64,000 nucleotides of DNA from Caldilinea sp. CFX5 (GTDB lineage Bacteria; Chloroflexota; Anaerolineae; Caldilineales; Caldilineaceae). This document shows positions 31,342-39,379 of this stretch, in pieces. How positions within the stretch are numbered: position 1 is the first letter of the stretch; each line of letters starts with the position of its first letter. The translations under genes and the position numbers were made by a program. The stretch lies in contig QWII01000039.1 in NCBI GenBank assembly GCA_021405325.1, positions 1-64,000 on the forward strand, read 5' to 3'. The notes beneath the pieces are model-generated. The model made no database searches. It saw only the letters and a list, made by a program, of their open reading frames with translations, and had not been told where the DNA came from.

Positions 31342-33693
31342 ATGGACGCCAACACAAATCAACCAATGCAGGCGCTTGACCTGCGTCAGGCCGTTATCCA
31401 GATGCCGCTACAGAGTGGGGCGTTGATGCAAAAGGCGGCGACGGTTTTGGTGGAAGAGGTGGAAAAACGTACACGGTTACGCTGGTCGGTACGCTATACC
31501 GCTGCGACTGACGCAACGCCTGTGATCGCCCTGCTGCTGGCAGATCCTGAAGCCACCCTGCCGGCGGATGGTTTCCAAATCAGCACGCAGGTTGAGGCTA
31601 GTGTGGCGCAAGTTCAGATTGTAGGCAATGATGCGCGTGGTCTGTTGTTTGGGGTTGGCTATCTTTTACGCCATTTACAGATGAAAGCAGGCGCTGTCAC
31701 CCTGCCACAAGCGCTCAACCGCGCAACGGCGCCGCACTATGCCTTGCGGGGTCATCAACTTGGCTATCGCGACAAAACCAATGCCTATGATGGCTGGGAT
31801 CTACCGCAGTGGGATCAATACCTGCGCGAACTGGCAATCTTTGGTACAAATGCCATCGAGCTGATCCCGCCCCGCTCTGATGACCGGTTGGAGAGCGTTC
31901 ATTTTCCCTTGCCGCCGCTGGAGATGATGGTCGGCATGTCACGCATCGCCGATGAGTATGGACTGGCCGTCTGGATCTGGTATCCGGCGCTGGATGAAGA
32001 TTACTCCCGGCCCGAAATGATCGAGTTTGCGCTGAATGAGTGGGGCGAAATTTACCGGCGGTTGCCACGGATCGACGCCATTCTTGTCCCCGGCGGCGAT
32101 CCGGGCAATACACGGCCCCGTTACCTCCTGCCCATGTTGGCGCAACAAACGACGTTGCTCAAGCAATACCACCCCAATGCACAGATGTGGATTTCAGCCC
32201 AGGGTTTTAGCCAGGAGTGGTTGGACGAATTTATCACCATTCTACAAACCGGGACGCCGGCCTGGCTCTCTGGCGTGGTCTACGGCCCGTGGTGCCACAT
32301 GACGCTACGCGAATTTCGCCGACTGATCCCCGCCCAATACCCTGTGCGCCATTACCCTGACATCACCCACAGTCTCGACTGTCAATACCCGGTGCCGGAG
32401 TGGGACATTGCCTTTGCCTTGACCGAAGGGCGCGAGACCATCAACCCGCGACCACGCCAGGAGAAGATCATCTTCGACCAGATGGGCGACGCCGTGATCG
32501 GCTTTCTCACCTATTCCGAAGGCTGCAATGATGATGTCAACAAATTTATTTGGAGCGGGCTAGGCTGGGATCCCCAGACGGACGTAGTGGAGATTTTGCG
32601 CCAGTACAGCCGCTTCTTCATCGGCGCGCAACACGAGCATGATTTTACCGAGGGCTTATTGGCGTTGGAGCAGAACTGGGTTGGCCCCCTAGCCGTCAAC
32701 AGCGGGGTCCACACCACCTTACAACAATTCCAGGCGCTGGAACGAGCGGCGTCACCAGCACTGCGCAAAAACTGGCGTTTCCAGATGGTGCTCTTCCGCG
32801 CCTATTACGATGGCTATGTCCGCAGCCGGCTGCTCTATGAACGTGGCTTAGAAGAACAGGCGCTTGATGTTCTACGGCAGGCGCCAACCTTGGGGGCATT
32901 CCATGCGCTGGAACGGGCGGAAACGCTGCTCAACCAGTTCGTCATCCAACCCATCGCCGGCGGCTGGCGAACACGCTTATTTCAGTTGGCTGAGGCGCTC
33001 TTTCAAAGTGTCCACATGCAATTGAGTGTCGTGCTCTACGACGCCCAGTCCGAAGTGCGTGGCGCCAGCTTGGACGGCGTAGATTACCCGCTCAATGATC
33101 GCCCCTGGCTGCTGGCCCAATTTCAACAAATTCGCACCTTGCTCGACGAAAGCGCCCGTCTGGCGGCCATTCACCGCATCGTCACCTGGACCGATCCTGG
33201 CCCCGGCGGCTATTACATCGATCTGAGCAATGCGTATGATTGCCCCTATCTGCTGGATCGCTTACCGTATGCCGACGACCCTGGTTTCTACCGCTCGCCC
33301 CATCGGCGCTTCCCCTATTGGAAAGATGCGCGCCCCTTCCGGCGCGCCTGGCGGGCCTACACCGGTTGTCTGGCTGATTTCCCCTTCCGGCTCCATTTCC
33401 CCCGGCTCGATCCCGACGCAGGCTATCAAGTGCAGGTGGTCTACTCCGACACGGAAGAAAACATCAAAGTCCGCCTGAGCGCTGTTGACAAACAAACCGG
33501 CGACGAAGTCGAAATCCACCCCTTCCAACTAAAACCCTTCCCGCCACAGCCCCAGACCTTTGCCATTCCCCGTACTGCCACCAGTCACGGCGCATTGACC
33601 CTATCGTTACAGCGCGAGCCAGGGTTAGGCGGCTTGGGCGCCGGCCATGAAATTTCCGAAATTTGGATCATAGAGACACAACAACGGATTTAG
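31342..33693 (+). CDS. Glycoside hydrolase-like protein with GH20/GH67-type N-terminal domain
   Basis: A 783-residue protein without a signal peptide. Residues about 50-120 match the zincin-like domain that precedes GH20, GH67 and GH84 barrels (GNDARGLLFGVGYLLRHLQ). A TIM-barrel-like region starts at RGHQLGYRDKTNAYDGWDL and contains VPGGDPGNTRPRYLLPML and FLTYSEGCNDDVNKFIW. The C-terminal 350 residues are helical and then beta-rich. An alpha-glucuronidase or hexosaminidase-like activity on an uronic-acid or amino-sugar compound is possible; catalytic residues cannot be named with confidence. Neighbouring sugar-acid genes support a carbohydrate role. Confidence 0.75.
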   Translation: MDANTNQPMQALDLRQAVIQMPLQSGALMQKAATVLVEEVEKRTRLRWSVRYTAATDATPVIALLLADPEATLPADGFQISTQVEASVAQVQIVGNDARGLLFGVGYLLRHLQMKAGAVTLPQALNRATAPHYALRGHQLGYRDKTNAYDGWDLPQWDQYLRELAIFGTNAIELIPPRSDDRLESVHFPLPPLEMMVGMSRIADEYGLAVWIWYPALDEDYSRPEMIEFALNEWGEIYRRLPRIDAILVPGGDPGNTRPRYLLPMLAQQTTLLKQYHPNAQMWISAQGFSQEWLDEFITILQTGTPAWLSGVVYGPWCHMTLREFRRLIPAQYPVRHYPDITHSLDCQYPVPEWDIAFALTEGRETINPRPRQEKIIFDQMGDAVIGFLTYSEGCNDDVNKFIWSGLGWDPQTDVVEILRQYSRFFIGAQHEHDFTEGLLALEQNWVGPLAVNSGVHTTLQQFQALERAASPALRKNWRFQMVLFRAYYDGYVRSRLLYERGLEEQALDVLRQAPTLGAFHALERAETLLNQFVIQPIAGGWRTRLFQLAEALFQSVHMQLSVVLYDAQSEVRGASLDGVDYPLNDRPWLLAQFQQIRTLLDESARLAAIHRIVTWTDPGPGGYYIDLSNAYDCPYLLDRLPYADDPGFYRSPHRRFPYWKDARPFRRAWRAYTGCLADFPFRLHFPRLDPDAGYQVQVVYSDTEENIKVRLSAVDKQTGDEVEIHPFQLKPFPPQPQTFAIPRTATSHGALTLSLQREPGLGGLGAGHEISEIWIIETQQRI

Positions 33694-33751
33694 GAAGGAA
33701 CGGATTTCCGCCGGGGCAAAAAACCATTCCTTCCTAAATCCGTTGTTGTGT
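33676..33751. repeat. Perfect ~28-bp inverted repeat overlapping the end of a gene
   Basis: 33676-33703 and 33724-33751 are inverted copies around 20 bases. The left arm includes the last five codons and stop (33691-33693) of the glycosidase-like gene, so the repeat encodes its C-terminus. It lies between convergent genes and may terminate both. Confidence 0.85.
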
Positions 33752-33768
33752 TCCCTGCCGCCCTTGCC

Positions 33769-34242
33769 TCAGCTTCCCTGTTCAGCGGCGCGTTTCAAAT
33801 CAGCCGCGTATTTCTCAAATTCAGGGGCGAAATCGGGTAGCGAACCGGCGATCATGGGCAACATTGCACCGGTAAAAACTTCGGACATGGTGAAGTCGGT
33901 GGAGCCGTCGCCTTTGGAAGTCAGGGTGTAGGTGCGCACGCCGCGGAACATAAAGTTGCCGTCGCTCCAGACCATGCGCTTGTCGGGGACAAATTCGCTG
34001 ACCGTGAGTTTGAAGGCGCGCCCCGGGGCAATTTTGACAAAGAGCTTGATCGGCTGATCGGCGGCAATCTCGCCTTCGATGCTTTGCACGGTCGAGTTCC
34101 ACGTTGGAAAGGCTTTGGCATTGGTCAACAGCGCCCAAATCCGACTGGGCGCAGCCTTGATATTGGCGCCCACGGCATATTCCAGGCGAAAGGCGCTTTT
34201 ACTCTTGCTGGCGCGGCCGGTGGTAGGAATCGTTTCTGCCAT
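33769..34242 (-). CDS. SRPBCC-family (START-like) protein
   Basis: About 157 residues from the ATG at 34242 (MAETIPTTGRASKSKSAF); the upstream extension runs through a repeat. The fold is indicated by EYAVGANIKAAPSRIWALLT and FPTWNSTVQSIEGEI, the usual first strand and helix of polyketide-cyclase/dehydrase proteins, and by a C-terminal helix (DFAPEFEKYAADLKRAAE). Such proteins bind lipids or other hydrophobic ligands. It lies downstream of the DUF6855-like gene on the same strand, near an ECF sigma factor gene. Confidence 0.85.
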   Translation of the reverse strand: MAETIPTTGRASKSKSAFRLEYAVGANIKAAPSRIWALLTNAKAFPTWNSTVQSIEGEIAADQPIKLFVKIAPGRAFKLTVSEFVPDKRMVWSDGNFMFRGVRTYTLTSKGDGSTDFTMSEVFTGAMLPMIAGSLPDFAPEFEKYAADLKRAAEQGS

Positions 34243-34291
34243 AATCGTTCTTTTCCTTGGTTTGTGATTGACAATGAAGGAAGAAATAAGC

Positions 34292-34350
34292 AGGTGATTG
34301 GGTGATGCGGTGAGTTCGACAAGCTCACTCACCGCATCACCCAATCACCT
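34292..34350. repeat. Perfect 23-bp inverted repeat with TTCGACAAG loop
   Basis: 34292-34314 and 34328-34350 are perfect inverted copies (GGTGATTGGGTGATGCGG type) around TTCGACAAG. The stem shares GGTGATTGGGTGATGCGGTGA with the hairpin at 14356-14420. It separates the DUF6855-like and SRPBCC genes. Confidence 0.88.
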
Positions 34351-34355
34351 ACACA

Positions 34356-34784
34356 CTAAATCGCCCGCATCCGGTTGTTCTTCGGTTTGTGTTCCAGTTC
34401 AGCTAACCCTAATCGTTCCATCAAGGGTGGGACATAGACGCCAAAACGCCCACGTAACCCTTTCTTCAAGCCATACCAACCGCCAACCGGGTTATCGGCT
34501 GACCGCGCCCAGGCTTCGACGGTCCCTGATGGCGCCGGCTTCTGCTCATCAGCCCCGCCTAAATCCATCCAGTCACCGTGGGCCTTGAGCATGGCGTGCA
34601 AATCCTCCAGACAACGCAGATGATAGCGCAACTCAGTCTTGCCAACCTGACAGACCAGCGCCGGCGGATTGGCGTTTTCATCACGGTACATGGTGTATTC
34701 AGCGCCGCCATTGGCGGTTGTGAGCTGCCAGGGCTGCTCTTTTGTCCCAATACCGGCGCCTGGATCGTTTTGTTGGCTCGTCAT
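34356..34784 (-). CDS. DUF6855-like conserved protein
   Basis: A 142-residue soluble protein: GTKEQPWQLTTANGGAEY, ALVCQVGKTELRYHLRCLED, GDWMDLGGADEQKPA and GWYGLKKGLRGRFGVYVPPL. From memory this matches a small family of unknown function (DUF6855) found in actinobacteria and other soil bacteria, often in genes near SRPBCC proteins and ECF sigma factors. It is divergent from the ECF gene at 34914, with a gap of 129 bases that would hold both promoters. No catalytic residues can be named. Confidence 0.75.
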   Translation of the reverse strand: MTSQQNDPGAGIGTKEQPWQLTTANGGAEYTMYRDENANPPALVCQVGKTELRYHLRCLEDLHAMLKAHGDWMDLGGADEQKPAPSGTVEAWARSADNPVGGWYGLKKGLRGRFGVYVPPLMERLGLAELEHKPKNNRMRAI

Positions 34785-34804
34785 TCTTGAGTCTCCCGTT
34801 CGCT

Positions 34805-34832
34805 TTGCAATCGAAATTGAAACAATTATAGT
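34805..34832 (+). promoter_or_regulatory. Possible promoter of the ECF sigma gene
   Basis: TTGCAA at 34805-34810 and TATAGT at 34827-34832 are spaced by 16 bases in the divergent gap. It is weaker than the promoters at 12210 and 30230. Confidence 0.4.
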
Positions 34833-34913
34833 ACACTACAAAATAAGACTGCTGCTATGAAGCAAAGGGCGCGCAGAGCGTTCAATTTGCCAACCATCAG
34901 GGAGAAGATACGT

Positions 34914-35975
34914 ATGACTCGACCGCGCAACCCCGCAGCCAGCCCATTGGGGCCAATCCGCTTGCATGACTTGACGCCCCAAGAATTTAGCGCCATCGCT
35001 GAGCCATATCGACGCGCTTTGTTAGCCCACTGTTACCGGATGCTTGGCTCAATCCAAGATGCGGAGGATCTGGTGCAAGAGAGTCTACTGCGCGCCTGGC
35101 AGCGTCGAGAAACCTATGCCGGTCGCGCCCCGGTGCGGGCGTGGCTTTACAAGATTGCCACCAACCTCTGTCTGGATACACTGGCGCAACGGCAACGGCG
35201 CACGTTGCCGGTCGCGCACCAGGCGGCTGCCGACCTCGACGATCCGATCCCGCCGGATGTCAATGAACCGATCTGGCTGGAGCCTTTCCCCGATGCCCTG
35301 CTCGCTCCGGCAGAGATGATGCCGGAAGCACGCTTTGCGGCTCGCGAACGCGTTGACCTTGCCTTCCTGGTACTCTTACAACAACTGCCGCCCCGCCAAC
35401 GCGCCGTGTTGCTCCTGCGCGATGTGTTGGAGTGGCAAGCCAGTGAAGTGGCTCAATTGCTTGACCTGAGCGTATCAGCCGTAAAGAGCCTGCTCTTTCG
35501 CGCTCGTCAGACCCTGACCCAGCAAACCGATGCCTTTGCCGCTTTGGCTGAAACGAGGTTGGCCCAATCCGACGCGGTGACGCAGACCTTACTACAGCGC
35601 TATACAACTGCCTGGGAAGAGGCCGACATTGCCGGTTTGGTGGCCTTGCTCAAGGAAGATGCCACCTTTTCCATGCCGCCGATCCCGGCCTGGTATCAGG
35701 GTCGCCAAACAATTGCCGGCCTGGTGGCTAAAACCGTCTTTCGAGGGCCGGCCCAAGGCCGTTGGCGGTTGGAACCGACACGCGCCAACGGTCAGCCTGC
35801 CTTCGGACTATACCGCATCGGCGATCAACAACCAGACGGTACGGTCATCTATCAAGCGTATGGCATCCAGGTTGTCACCGTCACCGGCCCGCTCATTGCC
35901 GATATAACAACCTTTCGTGTCTCCACGCTTTTTGCCAAGTTCGGTCTACCCAGTCAGTTATTTGTTTCCAAATGA
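34914..35975 (+). CDS. ECF RNA polymerase sigma factor with C-terminal SnoaL-like domain
   Basis: About 353 residues from the ATG at 34914, ten bases after GGGAG; the longer frame from 34857 is less likely. Sigma region 2 is RALLAHCYRMLGSIQDAEDL with RAWLYKIATNLCLDTL. Region 4 is QLPPRQRAVLLLRDVLEWQA with SEVAQLLDLSVSAVKSLLFRAR. The last 130 residues form an NTF2/SnoaL-like domain (YTTAWEEADIAGLVALLKED), the hallmark of ECF groups (for example ECF41-like and related) in which this domain, not an anti-sigma factor, controls activity. It is divergent from the DUF6855/SRPBCC pair, which may be part of its regulon. Confidence 0.92.
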   Translation: MTRPRNPAASPLGPIRLHDLTPQEFSAIAEPYRRALLAHCYRMLGSIQDAEDLVQESLLRAWQRRETYAGRAPVRAWLYKIATNLCLDTLAQRQRRTLPVAHQAAADLDDPIPPDVNEPIWLEPFPDALLAPAEMMPEARFAARERVDLAFLVLLQQLPPRQRAVLLLRDVLEWQASEVAQLLDLSVSAVKSLLFRARQTLTQQTDAFAALAETRLAQSDAVTQTLLQRYTTAWEEADIAGLVALLKEDATFSMPPIPAWYQGRQTIAGLVAKTVFRGPAQGRWRLEPTRANGQPAFGLYRIGDQQPDGTVIYQAYGIQVVTVTGPLIADITTFRVSTLFAKFGLPSQLFVSK

Positions 35976-36120
35976 GTCGAAGGGTAACAGAAAATTCATC
36001 GCAATTGTTGCAAATTATACTATACCGTTATGAATAGGCAAACTACACAGAAAGAGTTCGGTTGTGGCCTGTAAAGAGTGGTAATTTGAGGTAGTAAGCA
36101 GCAACAAGGGGTAGATGAAA

Positions 36121-36156
36121 GTGCTGCGTGACTCACAACACGAATCACGCAGCATG
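36121..36156. repeat. Short inverted repeat (GTGCTGCGTGA / TCACGCAGCA)
   Basis: Arms at about 36121 and 36145 form a hairpin next to the stop of the DUF4013 gene, between convergent genes. Its unit is related to the GTGTTGC arrays elsewhere. Confidence 0.6.
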
Positions 36157-36166
36157 AATTACATCA

Positions 36167-36886
36167 TTACGCTGCGGCGGTGGCTGACGTCACTGGCTGT
36201 GAACTATCCCGCGCCAGTTGACCATAGAGGTGGTGCTGGAAGAGCATGATCACCAGGGTGCTGAGGGGCATGGTAACAATCAGGCCGATGCCGCAAAGCA
36301 GCAAGCCGGCCATCATGGCGACGATACCCAGGGCAAAACTGGCCGCCAGGTAGACGATCCCAATTAGGAGAACCTGGCCCAGATGTTGCTGTGTCCACTG
36401 CCAGATTTCGGTCAGTTGCAACCCGCTGCGAATCTCTTCGTCACGGGCAAAGGCGATGGTGAAGCCAGGCGTCAAGAAAGCCACCACCAGACCGTAGAGT
36501 ACTGTCAGCGAGAGGCTGCCAAAGAGAATCAGTCCTCCAAAGATTTCCGCCGCGTCACGCCCGCTATCGGCCAACGCTGCGCCCACCCCCATTGGCACCA
36601 CCACAACAAAGATCGGCAACGCCCAGATCAGCGTGACGATGGCGATTTTGAGACCACGCACAAAATCTTCACTCCATTGATTCCATTCCGGCAGCGGTCG
36701 TGGCTGACCGTCGCGCACATTTTGCAGCAGCCGGATGGCGTAGCCGGCCACAATGAAGAAACCAAGCAGCCCGATCAACAGCGGCGCTAGAAAACTGCTG
36801 ATCAGCACAATGCCGACGCCAATCGCCAGCTTTTCGATCCAGTGCTCGTCTTCGGTGATAAATGTTAATGCTTTGCCAATATCCAT
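36167..36886 (-). CDS. DUF4013 membrane protein
   Basis: A 239-residue integral membrane protein with about five hydrophobic segments. The family pattern is visible: an N-terminal TFITEDEHWIEKLAIGVG, then GYAIRLLQNVRDGQPRPLPE with EWNQWSEDFVRGLK, and a C-terminal GIGLIVTMPLSTLVIMLF with QHHLYGQLAR. Function is unknown; several Chloroflexota carry multiple copies. It is upstream-adjacent on the same strand to an Rpn-like nuclease gene, with no operon evidence. Confidence 0.88.
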   Translation of the reverse strand: MDIGKALTFITEDEHWIEKLAIGVGIVLISSFLAPLLIGLLGFFIVAGYAIRLLQNVRDGQPRPLPEWNQWSEDFVRGLKIAIVTLIWALPIFVVVVPMGVGAALADSGRDAAEIFGGLILFGSLSLTVLYGLVVAFLTPGFTIAFARDEEIRSGLQLTEIWQWTQQHLGQVLLIGIVYLAASFALGIVAMMAGLLLCGIGLIVTMPLSTLVIMLFQHHLYGQLARDSSQPVTSATAAA

Positions 36887-36954
36887 ACAACCCTCCTGTG
36901 AAATTGATGCTATTGTTCAACAATACGCAGGAAGTTGGTATCGGTTGCAGCGAT

Positions 36955-38004
36955 CTAGGCGCTGGTTTCCATCAGGTGTTCAAACTCTTCCATAGAACCG
37001 GCCACGGCAGCATGGCGCAACAGCACTTTCAAGCGCTCAAGGGCGGTCAAGGCGGCAAGCTGGGCTGGTAATTCGGCAGGAATGGATTGAAAGCGGAGGC
37101 TGAGGATTTCCAGAATGGATTCCCGTAGCGTCTCGATGCCCTTTTCCATACCCTTTTCCATACCCTTTTCCATGCCCTTTTCCATGCCCTTTTCCATGCC
37201 CTTTTCCATACCCTTTTCCATACCCTTTTCCATACCCTTTTCCATGCCCCTTTTGGCGGCGCTTCGTTCGATAGAGGTTACATACCGCATTTTTTCTGCC
37301 TCCTCAATTTCTTTTACTGCCTTTTCAAACTGTTGCTCATACCGTTCCGGTAATACGAGTATCCAATCCAAAAAGCGGAACAACTCCCAAACTTTCGCCC
37401 GCGTCCATCCGCGTGCATACAAGCCTTTGACAATTTCGATCTTCCAGCGCAAACGACTCTTGGGATAACGTCGCGTCTCCACAGCTTTCAAGTGGGCCAT
37501 GACCACGACGGCAAAAGGATTGTCGCTGGTTTCCAGTTCAGACCACTTCTCTTTGTAATCCAACAACTTGATGGCCGGGAAGGTCATATTGAGCGAAAAG
37601 CCACCATAGCTGTAGCCAAAGGAATCCGGCCGCCACAAAGTATCCGTATCAGCCAAGATCGCAAGGCCAATCACCATGTGCTTGTGTAGATCAAAGATGC
37701 GATAATTGTAAATGTACATCCGTACCGGGAACTCTTCGTCCACCTGGCTCTGTACTTCGATGTGGATCAGCAGCCAGAGATCCGTGCCATCTTTGCGCCA
37801 GACACGAACCAGCTTATCGACATAGCCGCGGCTGGTTTTGGCTTTGCGCACAATCTTCTGCAGCTCTTTGTCGAGAAACTCGTGTGGCCGTGTCCAGTCC
37901 AGATCGGCGTAGATCTGCGGAAAGAAAAAGGCCATAAACTCGATAAAATAGTGTTCGATCACATCTTTCCACGGACTGTCATAGTCCATACGGGGTTGGG
38001 GCAT
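36955..38004 (-). CDS. Rpn-family PD-(D/E)XK nuclease/transposase-like protein with (GMEK)9 repeat
   Basis: About 349 residues from the ATG at 38004; a GTG at 38052 is in frame but has no better start signal. The N-terminal part matches the Rpn/PD-(D/E)XK transposase-like family: MDYDSPWKDVIEHYFIEFMAFFFP, ADLDWTRPHEFLDKELQKI and DLWLLIHIEVQSQVDEEFP, where the Asp and the Glu-Val-Gln replace the usual E-x-K of the core. The C-terminal third contains nine tandem GMEK units encoded by a 12-bp repeat, forming a charged helix, then a helical tail. Relatives promote RecA-independent recombination or behave as mobile domesticated nucleases. Confidence 0.85.
   Translation of the reverse strand: MPQPRMDYDSPWKDVIEHYFIEFMAFFFPQIYADLDWTRPHEFLDKELQKIVRKAKTSRGYVDKLVRVWRKDGTDLWLLIHIEVQSQVDEEFPVRMYIYNYRIFDLHKHMVIGLAILADTDTLWRPDSFGYSYGGFSLNMTFPAIKLLDYKEKWSELETSDNPFAVVVMAHLKAVETRRYPKSRLRWKIEIVKGLYARGWTRAKVWELFRFLDWILVLPERYEQQFEKAVKEIEEAEKMRYVTSIERSAAKRGMEKGMEKGMEKGMEKGMEKGMEKGMEKGMEKGMEKGIETLRESILEILSLRFQSIPAELPAQLAALTALERLKVLLRHAAVAGSMEEFEHLMETSA
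37141..37248. repeat. 12-bp tandem repeat, nine copies, in frame
   Basis: Nine consecutive units of CTTTTCCATGCC or CTTTTCCATACC (plus-strand view) encode GMEK nine times in the Rpn-like gene. The third-codon change between units shows that copies are not all recent. Because 12 is a multiple of three, unit gain or loss keeps the frame and only changes linker length. Confidence 0.95.
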
Positions 38005-38088
38005 AGCAACACAACTTTCAAGATGGTTTCGATTGATCTGGTTGAACGACACCTATGGGCTTGATCATAGCCGAGCCGCCATCGCCTG

Positions 38089-39378
38089 TCAATTTTGCTG
38101 CAAAGCAGCCTGAATTTCGCCAAGAACCAATGAATTGTTTTCCGTTTTAAGCGTCGTCTGTAAAAGTTGCGGCACAGTAGCTATGCCATGCCGACGCCAC
38201 ACCTCACCCAGCGCCCAGGCGGCGTGTCCCCGCACAATCGGTTCCGGGGCTTGCAGCGCCAGTGTAAGCGCAGTAACCGTTTCCGGCGCGCCCCAGTTAC
38301 CGAGGGCAACACAAACATTGCGCAACATCCCAACCCGTTTGGCCCGTTTGATCGGCGACCGTTGGAAGCGCCGGCTAAAGGCATCTTGGTCGAGCCAGTA
38401 GGGCGTAGCAGGGTCGAACCCTTCCAGCAATGGCGGCGCAACCCGGTCATGTTGGGCGCGCAAGCCAGCCAACAACGGCGTCTGTGCCGCCAACCGTTGA
38501 TTCCACGGGCAAACCTCCTGGCAAATGTCACAACCAAAGATACGGTTGCCAAAGTAGGGCCGCAATTCACGGGGAATGGGCGCTTTGCCTTCAATCGTCC
38601 AGTAGGAGATGCAGCGCTGCGGATCCAGGTGATACGGGCCGACAAAAGCATTCGTTGGGCAGGCAGTGAGGCAGCGCGTACACCGGCCACACGTTCCGCA
38701 TGTTGCGTGTTGCGTATCGGCAAGCAGAGAGATTTCCCAGGAACCGTAGTGCTGGTCGGGTGGTGCGCCATGCAGGATTAGGTCGGGAAGTGGTTCGGGC
38801 GTGGATGGGACGGGCGGCGGGTCATAGGTGAGGGGTTCGGGGATGAGCAGAGTGGCGAGCAGAAGCCAGCTACCCAGTTCAGGGTTAATGAGACAGGTGT
38901 TTTTACCGATGAAACCGAGGCCGGCCTGGTGCGCCCAATCCCGTTCCAGGACAGGGCCGGTATCGACCAGCGCTTTGCCCGGCGTCGTGCGACCGGTGTT
39001 AGCGCGAATAAACGCATCCAGTTCATAGAGCAGCGGGCGAATGATTTCGTGGTAGTCGTCGCCCCAGGCATAGGAGGCAATGAGACCACGGCTGGGGTCG
39101 TCACGAAGGACAGGCGGCAGGGCAAATTGATAGTAATTGACGCCCAACACAATCATCGATTGCGGCGCGGGTATCCCTGCTTCGACCAGCCGTTGCGGAG
39201 CGCGCCGCTTATCGCTGTTGCGCTCCAGGTAGGTCATTTCCCCAGCGCGACCAGCCGCCACCCAATGGTCGAAAAAGTCGGCATGGGGCGCAGGCTGCAC
39301 CGGCAGCACCCGGCAAAGATCAAAGCCGAGGCGGTGCGCTTCTTGTTTGATGGTCTGGGTCAGCGGCGTTGTCCCCAT
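38089..39378 (-). CDS. queG: Epoxyqueuosine reductase QueG
   Basis: About 429 residues from the ATG at 39378, one base after the TGA of the BTAD regulator gene, so translation may be coupled. The cobalamin-binding N-terminal domain (GEMTYLERNSDKRRAPQ) is followed by two [4Fe-4S] motifs, CGTCGRCTRCLTACPT and CDICQEVCPWN. HEAT-like repeats complete the protein (TALTLALQAPEPIVRGHAAW). The enzyme reduces epoxyqueuosine to queuosine in tRNA anticodons. Length is in the range of HEAT-containing QueG proteins. Being behind a regulator gene is probably a matter of position. Confidence 0.95.
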   Translation of the reverse strand: MGTTPLTQTIKQEAHRLGFDLCRVLPVQPAPHADFFDHWVAAGRAGEMTYLERNSDKRRAPQRLVEAGIPAPQSMIVLGVNYYQFALPPVLRDDPSRGLIASYAWGDDYHEIIRPLLYELDAFIRANTGRTTPGKALVDTGPVLERDWAHQAGLGFIGKNTCLINPELGSWLLLATLLIPEPLTYDPPPVPSTPEPLPDLILHGAPPDQHYGSWEISLLADTQHATCGTCGRCTRCLTACPTNAFVGPYHLDPQRCISYWTIEGKAPIPRELRPYFGNRIFGCDICQEVCPWNQRLAAQTPLLAGLRAQHDRVAPPLLEGFDPATPYWLDQDAFSRRFQRSPIKRAKRVGMLRNVCVALGNWGAPETVTALTLALQAPEPIVRGHAAWALGEVWRRHGIATVPQLLQTTLKTENNSLVLGEIQAALQQN

Positions 39379-39379
39379 T

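Noticed and set aside
37115..37468. Plus-strand frame with repeated FSMP units
   Set aside because: It is the antisense of the GMEK repeat in the Rpn-like gene.
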